Positions 27,129-34,288 of a stretch of DNA of 37,212 nt are shown one piece after another. Below the pieces are notes generated by a model. It ran no database searches, was not told the DNA's origin, and saw only the letters and a list, made by a program, of their open reading frames with translations. Both the position numbers and the translations under genes were made by a program. The stretch is from positions 1 to 37,212 of the forward strand of contig DATNPH010000039.1 in assembly GCA_036703315.1 (NCBI GenBank), in the 5' to 3' direction. Source of the stretch: DATNPH01 sp036703315. Its GTDB lineage: Bacteria > Cyanobacteriota > Cyanobacteriia > Cyanobacteriales > Coleofasciculaceae. Within the stretch, counting starts at the first letter, position 1; the number at the start of each line of letters is the position of its first letter.

Positions 27129-27179
27129 GCAAGTCAAAAGTCAAAAAAGTATAACTCTCTTGAAAGTGGGGAGTCTCAG

Positions 27180-27290
27180 ATCTCGCACCAGCGCCAAAAA
27201 CCGGGTTTCTTGCGATTGTTGCAACCTGAAAACCTTGATTCTTCGTTGAGAAACCGGGCTTTTCAGGTCTTGTTGACAATGGTGCAAGAT
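27180..27290. mobile_element. MITE-like element, about 111 bp
   Basis: The ends form an imperfect terminal inverted repeat: ATCTCGCACCA at 27180-27190 and TGGTGCAAGAT at 27280-27290 (10 of 11 positions). Inside are CCTGAAAA and TTTTCAGG as a further inverted pair, and two copies of AAACCGGG. It codes for nothing. The 737-bp gap from 27129 to 27865 holds this element, a palindrome at 27343 and the Mn riboswitch. Confidence 0.6.
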
Positions 27291-27342
27291 ATGAGTAAGA
27301 AGTGGGGAAAATATAGCACTTTTCAGATCCATAGACCACACC

Positions 27343-27369
27343 GTAGGGGCACGATATATCGTGCCCTAC
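27343..27369. repeat. Dispersed palindrome, copy 2
   Basis: The arms GGGCACGATA and TATCGTGCCC overlap at their tips into one self-complementary block, flanked by GTA and TAC. The same core occurs at 18253, and a related palindrome at 31325. Sequences of this form are common in cyanobacterial spacers. Confidence 0.75.
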
Positions 27370-27593
27370 AAGCAACTGTGTTCCATTCAATTGAAAACCG
27401 CTATAAACTTTCACTTTTCAGTGTGTACACAGTTCATGAAGTTTCAATCGCAGACACTCTCCTCAAAAATGAATAGAAAATGAATCAAAAATGAAAAGAA
27501 ATTGATGAATTATTTATGTAGGTACAACATCTGACTAAAGTAGTAGTTTTGTGTTGCTTTCATTAGTTATTTGTAGTAATATAAATACCTATT

Positions 27594-27813
27594 GAAGGGG
27601 AGTAGCTGCTGGTAAATGTATTTCCAGCCTGCCTGAATCAACATACTGGTGATGAGCCTGGTTCAGGTGACAAATGAGCAATTAGCTTTTAGTCTCTAGT
27701 CCGTAGTTAATTAACTAAACGCTACTGGCTGATGACTAATGATAACTAACAGCTATTTGGAAGCGAGACCTTCACTAAGTTCACATGTGATGTGAGCTTG
27801 GTGAGGTTTCTTG
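27594..27813 (+). promoter_or_regulatory. yybP-ykoY manganese riboswitch
   Basis: The conserved blocks of the class occur in order: GGGGAGTAG (27597-27605), ATCAACATACT (27638-27648, the L1 metal-binding loop region), GCGAGACCTTCAC (27763-27775) and GTGAGGTTTC (27801-27810). ACCTTCAC pairs with GTGAGGT across a long hairpin (CACATGTGATGTG at its tip). It lies directly upstream of a Mn exporter gene, the expected target. The class binds Mn2+ and usually turns expression on. The arm between the second and third blocks is enlarged by about 75 bases that include TAATGACTAATGA-type sequence. The 5' edge is approximate. Confidence 0.9.
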
Positions 27814-27865
27814 TTCCTTATCAAGCTCACTCAGAAAAGAAGAAAATCCTGAGGAGCTTGAAAAG

Positions 27866-28483
27866 ATGCTAACAGCCTTTACTGCCGGTTTATTACTCAT
27901 TACAGTTTCTGAATTAGGCGATAAAACCTTCTTCATTGCTGTAATTCTTGCCATGCGACATTCCCGGCGTTTGGTATTTGTCGGTGTCTTGGCAGCTTTA
28001 GCCGCGATGACGATTTTGTCAGTCTTGCTAGGACGAGCGGTATCTTTTCTACCAGCCTTTTATATTCATTACGCCGAAATTGCTTTGTTTGCTGGCTTTG
28101 GGCTGAAGTTACTGTATGAAGCCTATCAAATGCCTACTCAATCAGACGGCGTAGTAGCAGAAGAAGCCATGACGGCAGTCAAGGAAGCGAAATTAAAAAA
28201 GCCTTGGAAAAAAACGAAGCTGGGAATTTTATTAGAAGCATTTTGTCTAACCTTTTTGGCTGAGTGGGGCGATCGCACACAAATTGCTACTATCGCGTTA
28301 GCGGCATCGAATTCAGCGCTAGGCGTTACCAGTGGAGCTATCTTAGGGCATGGAATTTGTGCGGCGATCGCGGTGATGGGGGGGCGTATGATTGCGGGAC
28401 GCATTTCTGAACGAACGCTGACAGGAATTGGCGGTTGCTTATTTCTGTTGTTTGGCGCGATCGCTATTTGGCAAGGTGCTTAA
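27866..28483 (+). CDS. mnx: Manganese exporter, TMEM165/GDT1 (UPF0016) family
   Basis: The 205-residue protein has six or seven hydrophobic helices in two homologous halves. Each carries the family signature E-x-G-D-(K/R)-T: SELGDKTFF (15-23) and AEWGDRTQIA (about 131-140). It closely resembles Synechocystis Mnx (Sll0615), which moves Mn2+ from cytoplasm into the thylakoid lumen or periplasm, preventing toxicity and supplying photosystem II. GAGGAG eight bases before the ATG is a good ribosome-binding site. The riboswitch upstream explains control by Mn2+. A perfect 15-bp hairpin follows the gene. Confidence 0.93.
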   Translation: MLTAFTAGLLLITVSELGDKTFFIAVILAMRHSRRLVFVGVLAALAAMTILSVLLGRAVSFLPAFYIHYAEIALFAGFGLKLLYEAYQMPTQSDGVVAEEAMTAVKEAKLKKPWKKTKLGILLEAFCLTFLAEWGDRTQIATIALAASNSALGVTSGAILGHGICAAIAVMGGRMIAGRISERTLTGIGGCLFLLFGAIAIWQGA

Positions 28484-28486
28484 TAC

Positions 28487-28524
28487 CAAGGGGTTCATGA
28501 GTGTTAACGCTCATGAACCCCTTG
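28487..28524 (+). terminator. Strong hairpin after mnx
   Basis: CAAGGGGTTCATGAG (28487-28501) and CTCATGAACCCCTTG (28510-28524) form a perfect 15-bp stem with an eight-base loop, four bases after the stop. No T-run follows, so it may stabilise the mRNA end rather than act as a classical terminator. Confidence 0.75.
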
Positions 28525-28576
28525 ATGCAACTCAGGATCATAAAGGAAGGAGTATCACCCAGAACCCTTCCTTCAC

Positions 28577-28699
28577 TAGACCTCCTGCATGAATCATGAA
28601 ATGCCCCCTCACATCCCCCAAGTGTGGGGGACTTTAATTCTTATTCCCCCCAGAATTAGGGGCGAGGGGAGCGAAAATTCTATTCGTGCAGGAGGTCTA
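28577..28699. mobile_element. MITE-like element with 18-bp terminal inverted repeats
   Basis: TAGACCTCCTGCATGAAT (28577-28594) is matched by ATTCGTGCAGGAGGTCTA (28682-28699) in inverted form, 17 of 18 positions. The 87-bp interior contains CCCCCA/TGGGGG hairpin sequence and no ORF. Small size, precise ends and lack of coding are typical of a MITE moved by a transposase in trans. It occupies the middle of the 409-bp gap from 28484 to 28892; the rest of that gap shows nothing coding. Confidence 0.75.
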
Positions 28700-28892
28700 C
28701 TTAAGAAGTCTGAAGTGTAAAGGATCTTAGCGCAGCGTCGGAGCTTTAGTGAGGACGTTAGCCGAGAATGAAGTAATAATTTATCGGTAAATGCCTGTGT
28801 TCTGTTTGAGCGAAAAAAGCTGCTTTTTTTATCGCCCTTTATGAGTGAGGTAATTTTATACTTCAGCCTTCAGTTGGCTTTCCCTAACCTAC

Positions 28893-29807
28893 CTAATTGG
28901 GATCACTTGGTGTTTTTGAATCAGCTGGCGCTTTGGAATCGGTTGATGGGCTACTAGAAGCGTCTGGTGCTTTCGAATCGGTTGATGGGCTACCAGGAGA
29001 GGCAGATGGAGAACTGCTAGGTGGTGGTGTATCGCTTGCCAACTGTTTGACTTGGTCTTTGTACTGGGCAGGTGCTAGGGAAACAGCTGTTGTAAACAGA
29101 GGTTTGGCTTCTACATTTCTGCCTTGTGCTTTTAAAATTAATGCCTTGCCTAGTACAGGTCGAAAATCTTGTTTGTTAGCCTTAATCGCCTCATCGTAGA
29201 TAACGATCGACTCAGTGAAGCGCTTCTGGCTGGCGTAAACCTGACCTAGCAGCAGCTGCACTGAAATGATATCTACGGTTCCCGGTTTAATCTCATTAAC
29301 CTGTGTTGCCGTTTTTAATGTGTCTTGCAACAGACCAATTGCCGCTTCTGGTCGGTTTTGCTGGATTTGCAGACTCACAAATCCTTGTAAAGCATTCAAG
29401 TTCCCCGGTTTCGAGGCTAAGATGGTGCGGTAAGTTTGAGCGGCTCCCTCGCGATCGCCGATTTGCTGCTTTAGCTGAGCTAATAAAACTGCATAATCAC
29501 TCTGGTCAGGATTTAGTTTGACAAACTGTTCTAGAGGAGCTACTGCTGCTTTGAAGTTCCCCTGCTGAAGCCGTACCTTTGCTAGCTCCTGCAAAGCCTT
29601 TGGATTCTGTGGCTCTTTCTGCAAAACCAGCTCCCAGCTTTTGGCTTGAGATTCCAGTTCTGCTTGCTTTGTTGCTGGTGTGGCTCCAGCAGAGGGTTGA
29701 CTTTCCTGGAAGACGCTCCCCAGCAAAGGAACCATCGAAAAACCCACAAATGCCAGCGCTGCCAGCACCAATACTACGCTTAACCAAGGACTGCGCTTTT
29801 GAGACAC
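28893..29807 (-). CDS. Membrane-anchored TPR protein
   Basis: From a GTG at 29807 the protein is 304 residues and starts (M)SQKRSPWLSVVLVLAALAFV, a usual form for this type. The frame is open to 29969, but the extra 54 residues look unlike a natural N-terminus. One helix (about 8-30) anchors it. Residues about 45-245 hold about five tetratricopeptide repeats (for example NPKALQELAKVRLQQGNFKA and DYAVLLAQLKQQIGDREGAA), a scaffold for protein contacts. The C-terminal 45 residues are Ser/Pro/Asp-rich with a repeated SPSTDSKAP. Partner unknown; it may act in photosystem or envelope assembly. The start is uncertain. Confidence 0.8.
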   Translation of the reverse strand: MSQKRSPWLSVVLVLAALAFVGFSMVPLLGSVFQESQPSAGATPATKQAELESQAKSWELVLQKEPQNPKALQELAKVRLQQGNFKAAVAPLEQFVKLNPDQSDYAVLLAQLKQQIGDREGAAQTYRTILASKPGNLNALQGFVSLQIQQNRPEAAIGLLQDTLKTATQVNEIKPGTVDIISVQLLLGQVYASQKRFTESIVIYDEAIKANKQDFRPVLGKALILKAQGRNVEAKPLFTTAVSLAPAQYKDQVKQLASDTPPPSSSPSASPGSPSTDSKAPDASSSPSTDSKAPADSKTPSDPN

Positions 29808-30157
29808 GAAACTTTCTTGAACTCTATAGACATTATGAACCGACTTTGTGATTTTCCAGTTCTCCAAACATGAACCGTGCCAGAATATTGACAGCATTGA
29901 GATGAAGTTTAACCATACCCAGGCTGCTCCGATTAAAGATTTCATAAACTTTGCGGATATACCAGTCATCTCACTGCATTTTGTACAATGGGCAGACTGA
30001 TACCAGACTTTCTCACCTCCGGCGCGTTTTACTTGCTGTTCTCCAAGGGCACTGCTTTTTGGAGCTGCACTGAACAGCTAGATGGTGTTGAAAAAACGAC
30101 GCTTTCGACGTCAGCCCTACTCCCATACGGAATGTGTCTCCGCCCCTAGGAGGTTAT
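29808..30157. other. Divergent control region of TPR and basic-tail genes
   Basis: If the TPR gene starts at GTG 29807, this 350-bp region holds both divergent promoters. CTCCAA (about 30041) and TTGGAG (about 30058), with flanking GTTC and GAAC, can form a hairpin. TAGGAGG at 30147-30153 is a strong ribosome-binding site for the ATG at 30158. Confidence 0.5.
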
Positions 30158-31192
30158 ATGAGCCCTTCTGTGAATCGGTCTTCCGACTCACCCCACTCCT
30201 CTGACGAAATGACGCCAGAGGCTAACAGTGTGCAAAGCCAGCACCAAGCCACGCCAACGGGCGATTCTCAAAACGCTATTGATTTAGCCGCTACAGCTGA
30301 TTCGACCGAGATAATGCCATTAGATATCAAGCGACAGCAACCGATTCCTCCACCCAGTGAACCGATGCAGTACCGAGCAATCGGACTGATACGGGGACAA
30401 TATATGCCTTCCGCAGAGCAATTGACGCGGGGCACATTACTGGCAGACGATGGAACACTGATTGATGCTGTGTTACTTGGTCGAGTGATGAGCTTGGTAA
30501 AAAATCACTTGGATTTAAATCAAGCTCACCTCTGGGTTGTTTATCCCCGATCTAGACAAGAGGACGGTAACTTACACGTCCAAATTGTTGGTGTCTGGGA
30601 ACCTGAAAAACTGAATAAAACACAGTCAACCCAATCCCTCGATACAGATGAAACCCCCGAGAACCCCGAAGCAGAGCTATCTCAAGAGGTATCTGAACCA
30701 TCTGAATCAGATGGCTTCCCAGTTCTCCAAAATGGCTATTTTTCCATTCGAGGCGAAGTAATCTACCAATCGCGGGACGAGGAACAAGTCGTTGTCAAAA
30801 TCAAGCAGTCTCCCCGTAAAGAGGCGGATAAGACTAAGTTTTTCAAGTTAAAGCTCAACGGTTTTCTTGGAGACAAAGTTGTCGGTCATTTCTGGGATTT
30901 CCATATTCAGCTACAGGAGAATACCTTAGCGATTCAGGAGGCCAATGATATTGGTCTATTGCCGGCGAAGAAGCGACCAAAGTTCAACAACAAGAAAAAA
31001 CCACCGTTCAACAAAAAGAAACGTGTCGATGTCAAAAAGACTGTTTCAAATCAGCGCCCCATTCGCAAGGGAGAGCAACCTGTAACCTCAACATCAACAT
31101 CAACACCACCCAAGCGCCGAGAACCGCTACCAAAACCAATCAAGCGCGGCGAACACAAAGGTGGAGGCGGTTCGTCTGGGAATCCTTCCTAG
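30158..31192 (+). CDS. Conserved cyanobacterial protein with basic C-terminal tail
   Basis: ATG 30158 is chosen over GTG 30134 because TAGGAGG ends five bases before it. The product has 344 residues. An acidic, Ser-rich disordered N-terminus (about 1-60) precedes a folded core (about 70-175: MQYRAIGLIRGQYMPSAEQL to VQIVGVWEPEKL) and a second core part (about 185-270: YFSIRGEVIYQSRDEEQVVV, then LNGFLGDKVVGHFWDFHIQL). The tail from about 280 is strongly basic (KKRPKFNNKKKPPFNKKKR), suggesting RNA or ribosome binding. I do not know a function. It stands alone. Confidence 0.8.
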   Translation: MSPSVNRSSDSPHSSDEMTPEANSVQSQHQATPTGDSQNAIDLAATADSTEIMPLDIKRQQPIPPPSEPMQYRAIGLIRGQYMPSAEQLTRGTLLADDGTLIDAVLLGRVMSLVKNHLDLNQAHLWVVYPRSRQEDGNLHVQIVGVWEPEKLNKTQSTQSLDTDETPENPEAELSQEVSEPSESDGFPVLQNGYFSIRGEVIYQSRDEEQVVVKIKQSPRKEADKTKFFKLKLNGFLGDKVVGHFWDFHIQLQENTLAIQEANDIGLLPAKKRPKFNNKKKPPFNKKKRVDVKKTVSNQRPIRKGEQPVTSTSTSTPPKRREPLPKPIKRGEHKGGGGSSGNPS

Positions 31193-31573
31193 CCTAATTT
31201 TGGATTTTGGTATTTGTCTGGCATGAGTTGTATCCAACCCATAGCTTCAGGAATTGAGACATTCCAAAATCCCAAAATAAGCGATCGCTAACTCTGGTTA
31301 TTTGCTGAGAATACCAAGGTTGTAGAGTAGAGGCATGTCAATATCATGCCTCTACTCATAACGTTGGCATGTTTCTATTGAAGGAATGAAACACCCTAAA
31401 AATAGGGAACTACAGGTCTCCCATAACTGCAATTAAAAGGCGAATCTATCATTATAATCGCGCAGGGATTTAACAGCGAGAGTAAGCTGTGGGACATTTA
31501 ACTTGCATAGTTGCTCTTACAAGAGAGCCTCTCGCCCCTATCAGAGTGCCAATTAGATGTACAGTAGCTGACA
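31193..31573. other. Intergenic region with palindrome
   Basis: This 381-bp gap lies between converging genes. It holds a HIP1 site near 31282, the palindrome at 31325-31357, and no coding frame. A single GTTTCTATTGAAGGAATGAAAC (31371-31392) resembles a CRISPR repeat end but is not repeated. Confidence 0.55.
31325..31357. repeat. 13-bp perfect palindrome, related to dispersed family
   Basis: GAGTAGAGGCATG (31325-31337) and CATGCCTCTACTC (31345-31357) pair exactly around a seven-base loop. The GTAG-AGGCA outer part is similar to the palindrome at 27343. It may also end transcription of the converging genes. Confidence 0.75.
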
Positions 31574-32773
31574 TCAATCCAAGGTAATCTGAGAACCCCA
31601 ACGGTCTTGAGGCAGAAAAGAACGGTCTATCGGAATTGGTGCCACTGGTTCAGTTAGGGTAAACTCGCCCCTCTCGATCCATTGCTTCAACTCTAACGCT
31701 ACTTGTCGTGAGAGGAAAAGACTTGCCAGAGGAGCAACTCGTACTGATTTGCCATCAATTGTGATGCGACCCGTCTTCAGTTGAGCGTAGCTTACTAAGC
31801 CGAAGGTAGGACGAACGCGCCGGGGAATGGAAAAGTCCACAACTGGCGCGACAATTTCTTTATCTTGTACGGCACAGCGGGTGATAACTTCTTCGGTTAA
31901 GACGGGCAGTGGCACACCGACGCCTAGCATGAGCGAAGGCCCATAATTTTTGAAGTAGCAACCTCGTACCCATTTGGGGTTCATCTGCTTAGCATCCCCA
32001 ATTAAGGCAAGGGTGGCAGCTGGTCCAACTGGTGTCCGATTGGCAAGGCGTTTTTGTAAAGGGAAGTGTTGAGTGCCTTCCCAGGCAATGTAGCCGATGC
32101 CCCCACCCAGAAAAATCTGAGTTCCAAGACCAATTAGCTTTAAGTCAGGATCATTAAGTAAGGGGGAAATTGCACCGGGATTGGAGTAGACTGCATTTGA
32201 GAGTCGGGGTTGGAGAGGACCGAGGTAAGTAAATAAGGTGCGATCGCCTCCATTAACACCCACAATAAAGTTTTGATAGAGATTGCGAGGATTAAATAAA
32301 TAGAACTGATTAATCGTCTCACTGGTAATGGTTGTATCAAAAGTGGATCTAGGGTAACAATCTGTTACATGCCCGATCGCACGTAACTGTACTGATTTCC
32401 CAGCAATTAGGTCTTCAATGACATGACCACCGCCACGTTCTCTAGACTCTTCTCCATCTGGAATCTCACCAATACCCGTATAATCTACTGGCTGAGTTGC
32501 CCCTAGATACAAATCCACAGCCCCAAAACCTGCATAAACAGGGACACCATCTATCCAGCACTTGCGAATTTTTATTGGTGGGTCTGTATGCCCTAAATTG
32601 ATAATTGCCCCCGAGGACTCCATCGGCTCAAAGGTACCCGTCGTAATAACATCAACTTCCTTAGCCACCTGGGTGACACCAACTTCTGCTACCCGTGCTT
32701 TCACTTCCTCTACAGTCCACACCACCGCACAACGCCGGCGAATTTTGTCATTAATTTCAGCAAGGGTTCGCAT
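31574..32773 (-). CDS. Homocysteine biosynthesis protein, DUF39 family
   Basis: The 399-residue protein is a DUF39 (HcyBio) member. In methanogens this family converts aspartate semialdehyde to homocysteine with sulfide as sulfur source, using conserved cysteines. MRTLAEINDKIRRRCAVVWT, SGAIINLGHTDPPIKIRKCW (about 54-73), GGGHVIEDLIAGKSVQLRA (114-132) and FLGGGIGYIAWEGTQH (221-236) are conserved stretches. Five cysteines are present: 15, 72, 139, 272 and 300. Cys139 (GHVTDCYPR) is a good candidate for the catalytic one. No CBS domain or ferredoxin partner gene is attached, unlike the archaeal system. Its role in cyanobacteria is inferred. Confidence 0.88.
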   Translation of the reverse strand: MRTLAEINDKIRRRCAVVWTVEEVKARVAEVGVTQVAKEVDVITTGTFEPMESSGAIINLGHTDPPIKIRKCWIDGVPVYAGFGAVDLYLGATQPVDYTGIGEIPDGEESRERGGGHVIEDLIAGKSVQLRAIGHVTDCYPRSTFDTTITSETINQFYLFNPRNLYQNFIVGVNGGDRTLFTYLGPLQPRLSNAVYSNPGAISPLLNDPDLKLIGLGTQIFLGGGIGYIAWEGTQHFPLQKRLANRTPVGPAATLALIGDAKQMNPKWVRGCYFKNYGPSLMLGVGVPLPVLTEEVITRCAVQDKEIVAPVVDFSIPRRVRPTFGLVSYAQLKTGRITIDGKSVRVAPLASLFLSRQVALELKQWIERGEFTLTEPVAPIPIDRSFLPQDRWGSQITLD

Positions 32774-32786
32774 AGGGAAATTTGAC

Positions 32787-32935
32787 TAGTTAGTCATTAG
32801 TTATTAGTTATTAGTCATTAGTTTAGTTTTTTGGATACGTATCTTGCTCCTGGTGGAGGAAATGTCTAAGGTCTCTCCTAGCCACGTCAAGCTATACCGG
32901 GAGGCGGCGTAGTCAACTAAAGATTAATGACTAAT
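32787..32935. repeat. Heptamer arrays in inverted orientation
   Basis: Bases 32787-32821 hold TAGTTAG, TCATTAG, TTATTAG, TTATTAG, TCATTAG in tandem. Bases 32922-32935 hold GATTAAT and GACTAAT, the reverse complement family. They lie about 100 bp apart in inverted orientation, so they can pair. The second array runs into the permease gene and supplies its stop codon. Confidence 0.8.
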
Positions 32936-34106
32936 GACTCTTTTTATTTTCCTGCTCATCAGCATTCGGCTTGTAAAAAATTGTATCTTTTTCTTCGAGC
33001 ATCTTTTCTGGTTCTTCTGAACAGTCAGAAACCTTGAAAAAACCTAAATTCCTTGCTAATCCAGCTTTGTTTTCATGATGATGATGCCAATGATCGAGAA
33101 TATCTTTAACAATTACTTCCTTTAGCCAAACTTGACCAACAACAGTTAGGGGCAGAGCTAAAAGTAATCCCAAAAAACCGAAAAAAGTAGCGAAAAATAC
33201 TTGAGCCATCAGCGTCACAGCTGGTAGAAGTGATACTTGCTGCGCCATCACGTATGGAGTAAGCAGATTAGATTCAACCTGCTGAATCACAACGTAGAGA
33301 ATTAATACAGTGATCGCTTTCCACGGTACATCCAGCAGAGCGATCGCTATTGGTGGTATCACACTCAATGCTGGTCCAATATTAGGAATAAATGTCAAAA
33401 ACCCTGCCAACGCTGCCTGTGCTAGTGCTAGTGGAATTCTCAGTACCAATAAGCCAATAAAACTTAATGAGGCAATAACGAACATGTTGAAAAGAATGCC
33501 AATCAGCCATCCCCGCAAAGCTACGTCGCATTCATTCAAAATATAGTCAACTCGATGTCGATAAAACGAGGGGAAAAGCCGTATGAAGTTTTTACGGTAA
33601 GGTGCAGGATCAGCAAGCAACATTAACGTCAAAACTATTACCAGCAGAAGGTTAACAACAACATTTAAAGAATTAGAGACAAAGCTAAATCCACCTCCTA
33701 ATAAGCGATTGGCTAGAGGTTGCAGTTGTTGAACCAGTTGGTCAATACTCGGAAGATGCTCCATTAACTGGGGAGAAATACGAGCTTGCAGCACCTCAAC
33801 CCATGTGTTAAGCCGATCTATTCCCTGAGGAACTAACTTACTTAGCTCTTGAAATTGGTCGGCAAAGGGCGGCACTATCAATAAGAAAAACCCTACCAAG
33901 ACACCAAGCAAAAGAGACACTGACAACAAGACAGCAAAACCCCGCTTCATGCCTGAGCGCTGGAATTTTTTCACTAGGATATTTAAGGCATGGGCTAAGA
34001 CGACGGCGGAAAATATCAGCAGAAGTGCCTGCCGAATTTGCCACAAGATGTATACGGAAAGAATAAAGGCAAGTAAGCCTATCCATCTACCTAGAGTCAA
34101 CGTCAA
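32931..34106 (-). CDS. AI-2E family (PerM/YdiK) permease
   Basis: The 391-residue protein has the AI-2E/UPF0118 pattern: two N-terminal helices (WIGLLAFILSVYILWQIRQA, LLLIFSAVVLAHALN), a third at about 59-82, a long soluble region (about 83-150), then a cluster of helices. LTFIPNIGPALSVIPPIAIALL (about 239-260) is the family signature, and VESNLLTPYVMAQQVSLLP follows. Members export small molecules or ions; the substrate here is unknown. A stop lies just upstream of the frame, so the start is TTG 34106 or TTG 34100; no ATG fits. The final codons (Ser-His-stop) lie in a heptamer repeat. Confidence 0.88.
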   Translation of the reverse strand: MTLTLGRWIGLLAFILSVYILWQIRQALLLIFSAVVLAHALNILVKKFQRSGMKRGFAVLLSVSLLLGVLVGFFLLIVPPFADQFQELSKLVPQGIDRLNTWVEVLQARISPQLMEHLPSIDQLVQQLQPLANRLLGGGFSFVSNSLNVVVNLLLVIVLTLMLLADPAPYRKNFIRLFPSFYRHRVDYILNECDVALRGWLIGILFNMFVIASLSFIGLLVLRIPLALAQAALAGFLTFIPNIGPALSVIPPIAIALLDVPWKAITVLILYVVIQQVESNLLTPYVMAQQVSLLPAVTLMAQVFFATFFGFLGLLLALPLTVVGQVWLKEVIVKDILDHWHHHHENKAGLARNLGFFKVSDCSEEPEKMLEEKDTIFYKPNADEQENKKSH

Positions 34107-34288
34107 ACCTCCGAATTGCTTTGGCTTTACAAAGCAGTAGTGTCCAGTTCAATGCAGCTAGATTAGCCGACTCTTGACTACAGCGCCAACGGTTTTCGGT
34201 GTTACTGGTACGACGATTAGCTAAGGGAGTGGTGAGTAGGGAACAGAGATTTTCAGGGCAACGTTTGTGTACTCGTGTTCATGGGCGT

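Noticed and set aside
31371..31392. CRISPR-repeat-like sequence GTTTCTATTGAAGGAATGAAAC
   Set aside because: It occurs once, with no second copy, spacer pattern or cas gene in the window.
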